This document shows, one piece after another, positions 1 to 9,579 of a stretch of DNA of 64,000 bases; within the stretch, counting starts at the first letter, position 1; every line of letters begins with the position of its first letter. The DNA comes from Ornithinimicrobium ciconiae (GTDB taxonomy: Bacteria > Actinomycetota > Actinomycetes > Actinomycetales > Dermatophilaceae). The DNA is taken from positions 372,001-436,000 of the forward strand of contig NZ_CP041616.1 in the NCBI RefSeq assembly GCF_007197575.1, in the 5' to 3' direction. The notes beneath the pieces are model-generated. The model had not been told where the DNA came from. It was given only the letters and a program-made list of their open reading frames with translations, and made no database searches. Both the position numbers and the translations under genes were made by a program.

Positions 1-32
1 CACCCTGCAATGTCGCAGTGCCGTGGCGCGCG

Positions 33-1607
33 ATGGGTGAGACACCAACTGTGAAGACTCGGAGTCTCCCTGTGTCCCAGGACTTTGCACGCCTTGGCGT
101 GCCCGCCCCGCTGTGCGACCACCTCGCTCAGCAGGGGATCACCACCCCCACCCCGATCCAGGCAGCGACGCTGCCCGACAGCCTCGCCGGCCGTGACGTG
201 CTCGGCCGTGGCCGCACCGGCTCGGGCAAGAGCTATGCCTTCCTCCTCCCCATGGTCACCCGCCTCATGGGCTCGGGGCGTCGCCGCACCCCCAAGCGTC
301 CCCGGGCCCTGATCCTGGCGCCGACCCGCGAGCTCGTCGGGCAGCTCGAGACCGCCCTGGCGCCGCTGGCGCAGATCGCGGGCCTGCGCACGATGACCAT
401 CTTCGGTGGCGTCGGCCAGAACCCCCAGGTCCGCGCGCTCGCCGCCGGCGTCGACATCGTAGTCGCCTGCCCCGGGCGCCTGGAGGACCTGATGGGTCAG
501 GGTCACGTCATCCTCGACCACATCGAGATCACCGTCCTCGACGAGGCGGACCACATGGCCGACCTGGGCTTCCTGCCCGGCGTCAAGCGCATCATGGACA
601 AGACGCCCCGCGAGGGCCAGCGGATGCTGTTCTCCGCGACGCTGGATGCCGGCGTCAACGTCATCGTCAAGCGCTTCCTGTCCAACCCGGTCACCCACGA
701 GGCGGACTCCGAGCAGTCGCCGGTCGACGCCATGAGCCACCACGTGCTCCACGTCGCGCACGACTCGCACCTGCCGGTGCTGCTGGACCTGACGGCCGCC
801 CCGGGCCGCACGGTCGTCTTCACCCGCACCAAGCACCGCGCCAAGAAGCTGGCCCGCCAGCTCAACGCGTCCGGCGTCCCGGCGGTGGAGCTGCACGGCA
901 ACCTGAGCCAGAACGCCCGCACCCGCACGATGGACGCCTTCCACAGCGGCGCGGCCGCGACCCTGGTCGCCACCGATATCGCGGCGCGGGGGATCCACGT
1001 CGACGACGTCGCACTGGTCATCCACGCCGACCCGCCGGTCGAGCACAAGGCCTATCTGCACCGCTCGGGCCGCACCGCCCGCGCCGGCAACTCCGGCACC
1101 GTGATCACCCTGATGACCGACGACCAGGTGCGCGACGTGCGTGACCTGACCCGCAAGGCCGGCATCAAGCCGACCACCACCCGCGTCGACACCACGCACC
1201 CGCTGCTGCAGGAGCTCGCCCCCGGCGAGCGGGAGTATGCCGGCGCTTTCGTCCACGCGGTTCCCGCCGGTGGGCAGCAGGGCGGTGGGCAGAACGGCAG
1301 CCGTAACGGTGCCGGACAGAACGGCGGCAGCCGCTCGAGCGGTCGCAGTGGCGGTGACTCGCGGGGCACCCGGGGTCAGGGTGGCGGTTCCCGCGCCGGT
1401 CAGGGCCGAGGCCGCGGTGGCGGTCAGGGCTCGGGTCGCTCCGGCGGCGGTCGCTCCGGTGGTCAGGGCTCGGGTCGTGCGGGGGGTCAGGGCTCAGGCT
1501 CTGGTCGCTCCGGTGGCCAGCGGTCCGGCTCCGCCGTGCGTTACTCCAGCAGCTCCGGCGGCGCAGCCGCCTTCTCGGCGGGCACCAGTGCCGGTCGCAG
1601 CCGCTGA
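33..1607 (+). CDS. DEAD-box ATP-dependent RNA helicase with Gly/Arg/Ser-rich tail
   Basis: This is an RNA-unwinding ATPase, probably acting in ribosome assembly or mRNA turnover. The helicase core spans about residues 15-390 and shows, in order, the Q motif (TPTPIQ), Walker A (GRTGSGKS), PTRELVGQ, PGR, DEAD, SAT, ATDIAARG and HRSGRTARAG. The last 110 residues are a low-complexity GGQGSGRSGG-type tail, an RNA-binding extension common in actinobacterial RhlE/DeaD-like proteins. I placed the start at the ATG at 33. A GTG at 18 and GTGs at 51 and 72 are alternatives, and none has a clear ribosome-binding site. The promoter may lie outside the window. The family is certain; the paralogue and its RNA targets are not. 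Confidence 0.93.
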   Translation: MGETPTVKTRSLPVSQDFARLGVPAPLCDHLAQQGITTPTPIQAATLPDSLAGRDVLGRGRTGSGKSYAFLLPMVTRLMGSGRRRTPKRPRALILAPTRELVGQLETALAPLAQIAGLRTMTIFGGVGQNPQVRALAAGVDIVVACPGRLEDLMGQGHVILDHIEITVLDEADHMADLGFLPGVKRIMDKTPREGQRMLFSATLDAGVNVIVKRFLSNPVTHEADSEQSPVDAMSHHVLHVAHDSHLPVLLDLTAAPGRTVVFTRTKHRAKKLARQLNASGVPAVELHGNLSQNARTRTMDAFHSGAAATLVATDIAARGIHVDDVALVIHADPPVEHKAYLHRSGRTARAGNSGTVITLMTDDQVRDVRDLTRKAGIKPTTTRVDTTHPLLQELAPGEREYAGAFVHAVPAGGQQGGGQNGSRNGAGQNGGSRSSGRSGGDSRGTRGQGGGSRAGQGRGRGGGQGSGRSGGGRSGGQGSGRAGGQGSGSGRSGGQRSGSAVRYSSSSGGAAAFSAGTSAGRSR

Positions 1608-1631
1608 CGCTCCGCTCTGACGTTGCCTGCT

Positions 1632-1653
1632 GACCCGTCCTCCGGGGCGGGTC
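1632..1653 (+). terminator. Hairpin after the helicase gene
   Basis: GACCCGTCC pairs with GGGCGGGTC (one G-T pair) around a short loop, 25 bases after the helicase stop. There is no T-run, so it could be a weak terminator or only an mRNA 3'-end stabiliser. The rest of the 256-base gap up to the next start contains an AT-richer stretch around 1760-1785 that probably holds the promoter of the next gene. Confidence 0.4.
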
Positions 1654-1863
1654 GGCGGTGACCCCTGGGAAATCGATCGCGGCAAACCCTAGGAATGACC
1701 GCCGCCCTGCGCCATACTGCAGGGCCAGAGGTCATTGTTCACGTGTCGGTCAAGCCAAAGTCATTAATTGCTATTACGGTCGGCGGCAGGCACGGCCCGC
1801 CCAGTGCGGTCGCGATGCCTCCCCGTGAGCGCCATCCGGCGTCCATCCCGAAGGAGCGAATTG

Positions 1864-4611
1864 ATGTCCCAGACCCAGAGCAGGTGGCGCCGCGGTTCGA
1901 CCGCCGCGCTCGCTGCGGCGGCGTTGGTGGCCAGTGGCGCAGCCATGACCAGCACCGTCGCAAACGCCGACCCCGAGGACGCCGCGTCCCCGGTCGCCCC
2001 GCAGGCGGCGACCGCTGAGCGCATCAGCGGCCCGGACCGCTACGCGACGGCGGCCGCGATCGCGGCTGAGTACCCCGATGGGGCCGACGTGGTCTACGTC
2101 GCGACTGGCACCTCCTTCCCGGACGCCCTCGCCGCCCGGGACAACAGGGACGCGGCGCCCGGCCCGGCTCCCCTGGGCGACAACCTGTGGGCTGAGGGCC
2201 AGGACGGCGGCAACGCCGCTCCCGTGCTGCTGGTCACCCACCAGCGCATCCCCAACGCCACCAGGGCCGCTCTGGAGAGCCTCTCCCCGTCCAAGATCAT
2301 CGTGGTCGGCGGTGGCGAGGTCATCAATGGCAACGTCTTCGGGCAGCTCGGTGCCTACGCCGACGACGTGGAGCGGCTGCGCGGCAACGACCGTTACGGG
2401 ACGGCCGCCGCGGTCGCCGAGCGCTGGCCGACGGGGACGCCGGTCGTCTTCCTCGCCTCCGGCGAGAACTACCCGGACGCCCTCACCGGTGGCGCGGTCG
2501 CCACGCGGGCCAACGCCCCGATCCTGCTGACCCGCACCGACCACCTGCCCAAGACCACCCGCGAGGCGCTGCAGGACATCGCTCCCTCGTCCGTGGTCAT
2601 CGTCGGTGGGACCGGCGCGGTCGACGAGGAGGTCGAGGCCGCCGTCGCCGCGATCGTGCCCGACACCCGCCGCGTCGGTGGTCTGGACCGCTACGAGACC
2701 GCTGAGCTGCTCGGCGAGCGCTACGAGAAGGACGCCGACCGCGCCTTCGTGGCCACCGGTGCGGACTACCCGGACGCCCTGACCGGCTCCAGCCTGGCCG
2801 GCTACGAGGGTGCCCCGCTGCTCCTCACGCGCCCGGACAAGCTCCCCAACTCCACGTACGCGGCGCTCGACACGCTGTCGCCGCAGGGCGTGGCGGTGCT
2901 CGGCGGCACCGTGGCCGTCGCGGACGCCGTGCTGGACACGCTCAACGCCAGCCTGCCGGACTGGGTCACCAGCGTCCACCTGCAGCTGCTGTCCTTCAAC
3001 GACTACCACGGCCACCTCGAGGCTGAGTCGGGCCAGACGCTCACCGAGCAGCAGGACCCCGAGCAGCACGTCGTCGGTGGTGTCGAGTACCTCTCGACCA
3101 AGCTGAGCGAGCTGCGGGTCGGCTCCAAGGACGACCAGACGCTGACCGTCGCGGCCGGCGACCTGATCGGTGGCTCGACCTTCCTGTCGGGCATGTTCCA
3201 CGATGAGCCCTCCGTGGAGAGCCTCAACGTCCTCAACCTGGACCTCTCCTCCGTGGGCAACCACGAGTTCGACGAGGGCACCGAGGAGCTGCTGCGCATG
3301 CAGGACGGCGGCTGCCACCCCGTGGACGGCTGCTACTTCGACGACGAGCCCTATGCCGGCGCGGACTTCCAGTGGCTCGCGGCCAACGTCGTCAAGAAGG
3401 ACGGCTCAGGCACCCTGCTGCCGGGCACTGACGTCAAGGAGATCGATGGCGTCAAGGTCGGCTTCATCGGGATGACCCTGGAGGCGACCCCGTCGCTGGT
3501 GAGCCCGGGTGGGATCACCACCGTCAACTTCCTCGACGAGGTGGAGACCGCCAACGCGGCCGCGGCGGCGCTGCAGGCGCAGGGCGTCGAGAGCATCGTG
3601 GTGCTGCTCCACGAGGGTGGCTACCCGACCGGCACCTACAACGGTTGTGAGGGCATCTCCGGCCCGATCGTGGACATCCAGAACGGTCTGGACCCGGCGA
3701 TCGACGCTGTCGTTACCGGGCACACCCACCAGCCCTACGTCTGCACAATGGAGGACCCGGCCGGCAACCCGCGCCTGATGACCTCCGCCGCGCAGTATGG
3801 CGGGGTTGTGACCGCGGCTGACCTGCCGATCGACCGGACGACCGGTGACGTGATCCGGGAGGGCCTGGCCGCGGCCAACCACCTGGTAATCCGGGCTGAG
3901 CTGACGCCTGATCCGGCTGAGACGGCTGTGCTCGACAAGTGGGGCGCGCTGGCTAACGAGATGGCCGGTCAGGTCGTCGGCACCGTCGCGGAGGACATCA
4001 CCGGCGACTCCAGCACCTCTCGCGCCGAGGTGACCCCGATGGCCAACCTGGTCGCCGACGCGATCCTGTTCGGCACGCAGGCTCCCGAGGACGGAGGCGC
4101 GCAGATCTCCTTCATGAACGTCGGTGGTGTCCGTGCCGAGCTGACCGTGGCGCCGACTGGCGACGAGGCGCCGGGTGAGGTCACCTACGCCGAGGCCTAT
4201 GGCGTCGCGCCGTTCGGCAACCTGCTGGTCAGCATCGACCTGACCGGCGCCCAGATCGACGCGGTCCTGGAGCAGCAGACTCAGCCGGCCGGCAGCAGCC
4301 GCCCGGTCCTGGCTCTGGGCGTCTCCGAGGGCTTCAGCTACACCTGGGACGCCGCTGCTCCCGCGGGTGAGCGGGTCAGCAACATGACGCTCAGCGGTGT
4401 CCCGCTGGAGGATGGCGAGACCTACCGCGTCTCGACCCTGTCCTTCCTGCAGGAGGGCGGCGACAACTTCACCGCCTTCACCGACGGCACCAACCTGCAG
4501 GGTGGTCCGGAGGACCTGGCCAACCTGGTGGACTACCTCGGCGCCAACGAGGGCCTGACCGCCCCCGAGTGCCGCGTTGTGGGACTGTGCTGGGCCGACG
4601 GTTGGAACTGA
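1864..4611 (+). CDS. Secreted 5'-nucleotidase/metallophosphatase with three CWB2 cell-wall-binding repeats
   Basis: This is a 915-residue exported enzyme expected to dephosphorylate extracellular nucleotides (UshA/YfkN-like) while anchored to the wall. The ATG at 1864 is chosen because AAGGAG lies seven bases upstream and a signal peptide follows (basic start, Ala-rich core, probable ANA cleavage near residue 35). Three CWB2 repeats (RISGPDRY, RLRGNDRY, RVGGLDRY starts) cover about residues 52-365. The metallophosphatase domain begins near 374 with the D-x-H motif NDYHGH, then GDLIGGS, GNHEF (about 465) and GHTHQP (about 618). The C-terminal nucleotidase domain shows NVGGVRAEL and APFGN. All metal ligands I can check are present. 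A strong hairpin follows the gene. Confidence 0.93.
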   Translation: MSQTQSRWRRGSTAALAAAALVASGAAMTSTVANADPEDAASPVAPQAATAERISGPDRYATAAAIAAEYPDGADVVYVATGTSFPDALAARDNRDAAPGPAPLGDNLWAEGQDGGNAAPVLLVTHQRIPNATRAALESLSPSKIIVVGGGEVINGNVFGQLGAYADDVERLRGNDRYGTAAAVAERWPTGTPVVFLASGENYPDALTGGAVATRANAPILLTRTDHLPKTTREALQDIAPSSVVIVGGTGAVDEEVEAAVAAIVPDTRRVGGLDRYETAELLGERYEKDADRAFVATGADYPDALTGSSLAGYEGAPLLLTRPDKLPNSTYAALDTLSPQGVAVLGGTVAVADAVLDTLNASLPDWVTSVHLQLLSFNDYHGHLEAESGQTLTEQQDPEQHVVGGVEYLSTKLSELRVGSKDDQTLTVAAGDLIGGSTFLSGMFHDEPSVESLNVLNLDLSSVGNHEFDEGTEELLRMQDGGCHPVDGCYFDDEPYAGADFQWLAANVVKKDGSGTLLPGTDVKEIDGVKVGFIGMTLEATPSLVSPGGITTVNFLDEVETANAAAAALQAQGVESIVVLLHEGGYPTGTYNGCEGISGPIVDIQNGLDPAIDAVVTGHTHQPYVCTMEDPAGNPRLMTSAAQYGGVVTAADLPIDRTTGDVIREGLAAANHLVIRAELTPDPAETAVLDKWGALANEMAGQVVGTVAEDITGDSSTSRAEVTPMANLVADAILFGTQAPEDGGAQISFMNVGGVRAELTVAPTGDEAPGEVTYAEAYGVAPFGNLLVSIDLTGAQIDAVLEQQTQPAGSSRPVLALGVSEGFSYTWDAAAPAGERVSNMTLSGVPLEDGETYRVSTLSFLQEGGDNFTAFTDGTNLQGGPEDLANLVDYLGANEGLTAPECRVVGLCWADGWN

Positions 4612-4645
4612 CCTGACCTGAGTAGTTCAGACTGACCATGAAAAC

Positions 4646-4681
4646 CCCTTGGGGCCGCACCGTCCGGTGCGGCCCCAAGGG
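4646..4681. terminator. Strong 16-bp stem terminator between convergent genes
   Basis: A perfect 16-bp inverted repeat with a 4-base loop (GTCC) sits between the nucleotidase stop and the dipeptidase stop. On the minus strand the stem is followed by a TTTT run (AAAA at 4641-4644 on plus), so it is a good Rho-independent terminator for the dipeptidase transcript. It probably also stops the plus-strand transcript. Confidence 0.85.
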
Positions 4682-4708
4682 CGTTGCGCCACCTTCCGCG
4701 TCGGGGCG

Positions 4709-5875
4709 TCAGCTGGAGAAGCGTGCTCTGCTGGGACCCCGCTGGGTCTGCAGGTCTCGAGCGACGGCCTCGGCGTCCCGCAGGGTGCGCAGCACGTTGG
4801 CGCCGGCGAGCTTCACGAGGTCAGCGTCGGACCAGCCGCGGTCGGCGAGGGCGGCGAGCAGTCGCGGATAGCCGGACACGTCCTCGAGGCCAACCGGCAG
4901 GCTGGCGACACCGTCATAGTCGCCGCCGAGCCCGATGTGGTCGATCCCCGCGACCTCCCGCAGGTGCTCGATATGGGTGACCACCTGCTCCAGGGTGGCC
5001 GGGGGGCGGGGGTGCGTGACGGCATACTGCTCGACCCAGGGCTCGAAGGCCTCCAGGTCGGTCGAGGCGATCCCCTCCTGTGCTGCGGCGGCGGCCGCCT
5101 CAACCTTCCAGTCCCACACCTGCGGGGAGACGAACTGCGGGGCGAAGACCGCCATGCAGGTGCCGCCGTTGCGGGCCAGCGTCTCCAGGACGTCGTCCGG
5201 GACATTGCGTGGGGTCGGACAGATCGCCCGGGCCGAACTGTGCGAGAAGATCACCGGCGACTCGGTCACTGCCAGGGCGTCGCGCATCGTGTCCGCCGAG
5301 ACGTGCGAGAGGTCGACGAGCATCCCGAGGCGGTTCATCTCCCGCACCACCTCTCGCCCGAAGTCGGACAGGCCACCGAGCACGGGCTCGTCCGTGGCCG
5401 AGTCCGCCCACGGCACGTTGTCGTTGTGGGTGAGCGTCAGATAGCGGACACCCAACCGGTGCAGGATCCGCAGTGCGCCGAGAGAGCAGCCGATGGAGTG
5501 CCCGCCCTCGGCCCCCATCAGGGACGCGATGCGACCCGAGGCGAAGACCGCGTCCACCTCGTCCGCCGTCGTAGCCAGTCCGAGTCGGTCAGAGTAGCGC
5601 TCCACCATGGCGTAGACCGCGTCGATCTGCTCCAGGGTCTGGATGACCGCCTGGTCGGGCTGCAGGGTCGAGGGGACGAAGACCGACCAGAACTGGGCGC
5701 CGACCCCACCGGCCTCCAGCCGAGGCAGGTCGGTGTGGTTGGGCGTGCTGCCCGCGATGTCGAGGGCGTCCCAGTCGTAGTCGACCAGAGCCCGGGCCCG
5801 CCAGGGCAGGTCGTTGTGGCCATCGACGAGGGGGTGCTGGCGCAGCAGGTCACGAAGTCGCTCGGTGGAGTTCAC
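4709..5875 (-). CDS. Membrane-dipeptidase-like zinc peptidase (family M19)
   Basis: This protein of about 388 residues belongs to the renal dipeptidase family, which hydrolyses dipeptides (often with a D-residue at the second position) using two zinc ions. The start of the barrel shows HNDLPW (the H-x-D metal pair). Further on are the bridging acid in GAEGGHS, then LSHVS and SHSSAR (zinc histidines), and GGDYDGV late in the protein. I chose the GTG at 5875 because homology begins just after it; an open frame extends further upstream but codes nothing recognisable. No signal peptide is visible, so it is probably cytoplasmic. It faces the gene before it and shares its terminator. Confidence 0.9.
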   Translation of the reverse strand: MNSTERLRDLLRQHPLVDGHNDLPWRARALVDYDWDALDIAGSTPNHTDLPRLEAGGVGAQFWSVFVPSTLQPDQAVIQTLEQIDAVYAMVERYSDRLGLATTADEVDAVFASGRIASLMGAEGGHSIGCSLGALRILHRLGVRYLTLTHNDNVPWADSATDEPVLGGLSDFGREVVREMNRLGMLVDLSHVSADTMRDALAVTESPVIFSHSSARAICPTPRNVPDDVLETLARNGGTCMAVFAPQFVSPQVWDWKVEAAAAAAQEGIASTDLEAFEPWVEQYAVTHPRPPATLEQVVTHIEHLREVAGIDHIGLGGDYDGVASLPVGLEDVSGYPRLLAALADRGWSDADLVKLAGANVLRTLRDAEAVARDLQTQRGPSRARFSS

Positions 5876-6022
5876 CCGATGAGTTTTATCACTGTCGGCG
5901 GTCAACCGTCGTGGCCAGGCCCGCCAGGAGCTGTCAGGACCCGCGCAGACGCGGGTGACTGTGCTGAACATAGTCCTGCAGGGGGATTCCCCCCGGTCTG
6001 CTGCAGGTCTAGGGTGTGCCAT

Positions 6023-7948
6023 ATGAAGGTAAAGGGGGCAGTACTCGTCGGCCTTGTCACGGCCGCGCTCACAGTGGCTCCGGCTGCGGGTGCACTCAGC
6101 AGCCCGTCGAGCAGTTCCGGTGCAGACGCATCGCACATCACCATGTCCGCCCTGGCCTCCGGCTCAGAAACCGCCGCCGGCTCCCTGGGCATCTCGCTCA
6201 ACGTCCTGGCCCACGCCGACGATGCATCGTCCGACCCGGGTTCGTCACCCGACGCCGGTTCGTCGCCCGACGCGGGTTCGTCGCCCGACGCGGGGGCGGG
6301 GCTGACGTCGGACACGACGGCCGTCGGCAAGGCGAGACTGGCCGGCACGGACCGCTACGGCACCTCGGTCGCGATCTCGAAGTGGACCTTCCCGCACCAG
6401 GGTGACGCGGACCGCGTCTACCTGGCCCGCGCGGACGTCTTCGCCGATGCACTCACTGCTGGCGTGCTCACGGACGGTCCGGTGCTGCTGGTCCCCGGCG
6501 ACTGCGGTGCCCCTCGCGCGGTGGTGCGCGCGGAGATCACCCGGCTGGATCCCGAGACGGTCGTGGCCCTGGGCGGCGAGGCTGCAGTGTGCCAGGCACA
6601 GCTCGAGGTGGCCGCCAACGGGCGCCCAGTCGAGCGGCTCACCGGCGAGAACCGGGCCGCCACCGCGGCCGCGATCGGACTCTATGAGTTCGCCGAGGGC
6701 ACCACGACGGTCTATCTCGCACGGGGCAACAGCTCCCCGGACGCGATGGTCGGCGGGATGCTGACCGACGGACCGATCCTGCTGACCAATCCCGACGGCA
6801 CCCACCTCCCGCAGGTGACGCGTGCCGCCATCGCCGAGCTGGACCCGGACCGAGTGGTCGCACTCGGCGGCACGACCTCGGTCAGCAACTACCTGCTGGG
6901 CCAGGCGGCTGATGGACGCGCGACGAGCCGGTTGGCCGGCACGGACCGTTACGCGACGTCGGTCAAGGTGGCCGACAACGCCTTCCCCGCCGGCAGCGAC
7001 CGGGTCTATATCGCCCGCGGAGACGGAGCCAACCTGACCGACGCGGTCGTCTCCGGCGTGCTCACCGACGGACCGGTGCTGTTGGTCAACGGCCCGTGCA
7101 TCAAGGTGCCCAACGTCATCCAGAAGTATCTTGCGGACAAGCAGCCCTCTGTCGTCGTGGCCCTCGGCGGCCAGGGCGCGGTCTGTCACCAGTTGCTGGA
7201 GGACGCGGCAGCGGCCGCGACACCCCCGCCGCCACCACCTCCACCACCTCCGCCTGGTCCCAACTGCGCCCAGGTCAGATGCGTGGCACTGACCTTCGAT
7301 GACGGCCCGTCGGCCTACACCACCCAGCTCGTCAATACCCTCGACGACCTCGACGTCCCGGCCACCTTCTTCGTGGTCGGCCAGATGGCCGACGCCCGGC
7401 CCAACACGGTGAAACGGTCCTACGACCACGGCTACCAGGTCGAGAACCACACCTGGAACCACCCGGAGATGAACACGCTCACGCTGACCCAGCAGCAGTC
7501 GCAGTACACCTCGACCCGCAACCTGCTGACCGGTCTGGGCATCGAGCCGACCGACATGCTGCGCCCGCCCTACGGGGCGTGGAACAGCAACACCCGCAAG
7601 CTGGGCGTCCCGCTGATCCTGTGGAGCATCGACACCCGTGACTGGGAGAACCGCAACACGGCCCAGATCCGGGCCAACGTCCGCAACAGCATCCACAACG
7701 GCGCGATCGTCCTCCAGCACGACACGATCCCCGAGTCGGTCGCAGCCGTCCCGGGCATCGTCTCGGACCTGCGGGCGCGGGGTTATCACTTCGTGACGGT
7801 GGAGGACCTGGTGCCGTGGGCCGGTCCGGGAGACCTGGTCTACTCCCGTGGCAATGTCGTCGACGCCACCGTCGAAGCTGAGCCGCAGGTCTTTGACGGC
7901 GCCGACTACGCGCCTCCGGTCGACGCGGCAGAGATGCCGGTGGAGTGA
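6023..7948 (+). CDS. Secreted polysaccharide deacetylase (CE4/NodB) with CWB2 repeats
   Basis: This is a 641-residue exported enzyme expected to remove N-acetyl groups from a surface polysaccharide or peptidoglycan. A signal peptide occupies residues 1-26. An acidic Ser/Pro linker with three DAGSSP repeats follows, then three CWB2 repeats (about 105-400; [23 protein letters not shown]). Next comes an 11-proline spacer and the NodB domain from about 420. That domain carries TFDDGP (catalytic Asp 426 and metal Asp 427), the metal histidines of NHTWNH (476 and 480), RPPYG, and LQHD late in the domain. The proline run probably projects the catalytic domain from the wall. The ATG at 6023 gives a clean signal peptide. 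The upstream gap 5876-6022 is AT-richer and serves two divergent genes. Confidence 0.93.
   Translation: MKVKGAVLVGLVTAALTVAPAAGALSSPSSSSGADASHITMSALASGSETAAGSLGISLNVLAHADDASSDPGSSPDAGSSPDAGSSPDAGAGLTSDTTAVGKARLAGTDRYGTSVAISKWTFPHQGDADRVYLARADVFADALTAGVLTDGPVLLVPGDCGAPRAVVRAEITRLDPETVVALGGEAAVCQAQLEVAANGRPVERLTGENRAATAAAIGLYEFAEGTTTVYLARGNSSPDAMVGGMLTDGPILLTNPDGTHLPQVTRAAIAELDPDRVVALGGTTSVSNYLLGQAADGRATSRLAGTDRYATSVKVADNAFPAGSDRVYIARGDGANLTDAVVSGVLTDGPVLLVNGPCIKVPNVIQKYLADKQPSVVVALGGQGAVCHQLLEDAAAAATPPPPPPPPPPPGPNCAQVRCVALTFDDGPSAYTTQLVNTLDDLDVPATFFVVGQMADARPNTVKRSYDHGYQVENHTWNHPEMNTLTLTQQQSQYTSTRNLLTGLGIEPTDMLRPPYGAWNSNTRKLGVPLILWSIDTRDWENRNTAQIRANVRNSIHNGAIVLQHDTIPESVAAVPGIVSDLRARGYHFVTVEDLVPWAGPGDLVYSRGNVVDATVEAEPQVFDGADYAPPVDAAEMPVE
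6239..6292 (+). repeat. 18-bp coding tandem repeat, three copies
   Basis: Three near-identical 18-base units encode repeated Gly-Ser-Ser-Pro-Asp-Ala in the linker between the signal peptide region and the CWB2 repeats of the deacetylase. Being in frame and nearly identical, it is likely to vary in copy number between strains. Confidence 0.85.
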
Positions 7949-7980
7949 CCTGTGTCGGTCCTCGGGTGCATGCTGACCGT

Positions 7981-9579
7981 ATGCAGCTCACCCGGGTGAT
8001 CGAGACATCGGCAGCGGTCGCGGGGACCAGGTCCCGCACCGCCAAGGTGGCAACCCTCGCGCAGACCCTGCAGGAGGCCTCGCCGGACGAGGTGGGTGTG
8101 GTGGCCGACTATCTGGCCGGCCGGTTGCCACAGCGGACCGTCGGAGTGAGCTGGAGAGGGCTGCAGTCCCTGCCCGGTGCGGCGACTCAGGCACAGCTGG
8201 AGGTCCTCGAGGTCGACCACGCCCTCAGCGAGCTGGGCGCGCTCCGGGGCGCCGGTTCCGGGGCGATCCGGGCCGCAGCTGTCGCGGCCCTGTTCGGCCG
8301 CGCGACCGCGCAGGAGCAGCGGTGGCTCGTCGGGCTGATCACCGGTGAGCTGCGGCAGGGTGCCGGCGACGGCGTCATGCTCAAGGCGATCGCTGAGGCC
8401 GCGCAGGTCCCGGAGTCGCAGGTCCGCCGAGCCGTGATGCTGGCCGGGTTCGCCGGGCCCGTGGCGGCCCTGGCCTTAGGAGCCGGAGGTGGTGAGGAGT
8501 CCACCAGGGCGCTGGCACAGATCCGGTTGGAGGTCGGGCGTCCGTTGCGACCGATGCTGGCTGGCGCCGCACCCGACCCGGCCGCCGCCGTGGCAGCAGT
8601 AGCGGCCGGTGCCGAGGCAGCGGGCCCTGACCCGGCTGCGCCCAGACCGGCTGGCTCGGTGGGGGTGGAGACCAAGATCGACGGCATCCGGCTGCAGGCG
8701 CACCTCGATGGTGGACACGTGCGACTGTTCACCCGCACCCTGGACGAGGTGACCGACCGGCTGCCCGAGGTGGTCGCAGTAATTACAGCTCTGCCCGCCG
8801 AGCGAGCGGTCCTGGACGGCGAGGTGATCGCCCTGGGGCCAGACGGGCGACCGGAGCCCTTCCAGGTGACCGGTGCCCGGACCGCGAGCAGCGCCGATCC
8901 CGACGCGCTGTCGGGCACGACGCCGCTGACCACCTTCCTCTTCGACCTGCTCCACGTGGACGGGCGTGATCTGGTCGACGAGCCCGGGCAGGTGCGCTGG
9001 GCGGCCCTGGAGTCCCTCGCGCCGCACCTGCTGGTGCCCCGCACGGTGACCAGCGAGCCGGAGACGGCGCAACAGTTCTTTGCCGACCAGGTCGCCGACG
9101 GCCACGAGGGCGTCGTGGTCAAGAGCCTGGGCGCACCCTATGCCGCGGGGCGACGCGGCGCGGGCTGGGTCAAGGTCAAGCCGCGCCACACCCTGGACCT
9201 GGTGGTGCTCGCCGTCGAGTGGGGCAGCGGACGGCGTCAGGGCTGGCTGTCCAACATCCACCTGGGGGCGCGTGATCCACAGAGCGGCGAGCTGGTGATG
9301 CTCGGCAAGACCTTCAAGGGCATGACGGACGAGATGCTGGCCTGGCAGACCGAGCGCTTCCTGGCCCTGGAGACCCACCGGGACGGGCACGTCGTGCACG
9401 TCCGGCCCGAGCAGGTGGTCGAGGTCGCCTATGACGGGGTGCAGCGCTCCTCGCGCTATCCCGGTGGTGTCGCCCTGAGGTTCGCGCGGGTCCTGCGCTA
9501 CCGCGATGACAAGCCGGTCTCCGAGATCGACCCGGTGCCGCTTATCGGGAGTCGCGCTCGCGATAGAGACGACGCGTGA
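7981..9579 (+). CDS. ligB: ATP-dependent DNA ligase, LigB type
   Basis: This ligase seals DNA nicks using ATP. It is an accessory enzyme beside the essential NAD-dependent LigA that actinobacteria also carry. The protein has 532 residues, close to the roughly 510 of Mycobacterium LigB. The N-terminal domain has the family pattern LPQRTVGVSWRGLQSLPG. The adenylation motif is ETKIDGIR, with nucleotidyl lysine at about 232, followed by LDGEVIAL, FDLLHVDG, GVVVKS and WVKVKP (motifs III-V). The OB domain follows, with LGKTFKG. I chose the ATG at 7981; the open frame begins slightly earlier. The last 38 bases overlap the convergent DUF3068 gene. Confidence 0.92.
   Translation: MQLTRVIETSAAVAGTRSRTAKVATLAQTLQEASPDEVGVVADYLAGRLPQRTVGVSWRGLQSLPGAATQAQLEVLEVDHALSELGALRGAGSGAIRAAAVAALFGRATAQEQRWLVGLITGELRQGAGDGVMLKAIAEAAQVPESQVRRAVMLAGFAGPVAALALGAGGGEESTRALAQIRLEVGRPLRPMLAGAAPDPAAAVAAVAAGAEAAGPDPAAPRPAGSVGVETKIDGIRLQAHLDGGHVRLFTRTLDEVTDRLPEVVAVITALPAERAVLDGEVIALGPDGRPEPFQVTGARTASSADPDALSGTTPLTTFLFDLLHVDGRDLVDEPGQVRWAALESLAPHLLVPRTVTSEPETAQQFFADQVADGHEGVVVKSLGAPYAAGRRGAGWVKVKPRHTLDLVVLAVEWGSGRRQGWLSNIHLGARDPQSGELVMLGKTFKGMTDEMLAWQTERFLALETHRDGHVVHVRPEQVVEVAYDGVQRSSRYPGGVALRFARVLRYRDDKPVSEIDPVPLIGSRARDRDDA

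Noticed and set aside
1774..3318. 514-codon frame on the minus strand within the nucleotidase gene
   Set aside because: It encodes a His/Val/Gly-rich composition without domains, opposite a clearly coding CWB2 gene.
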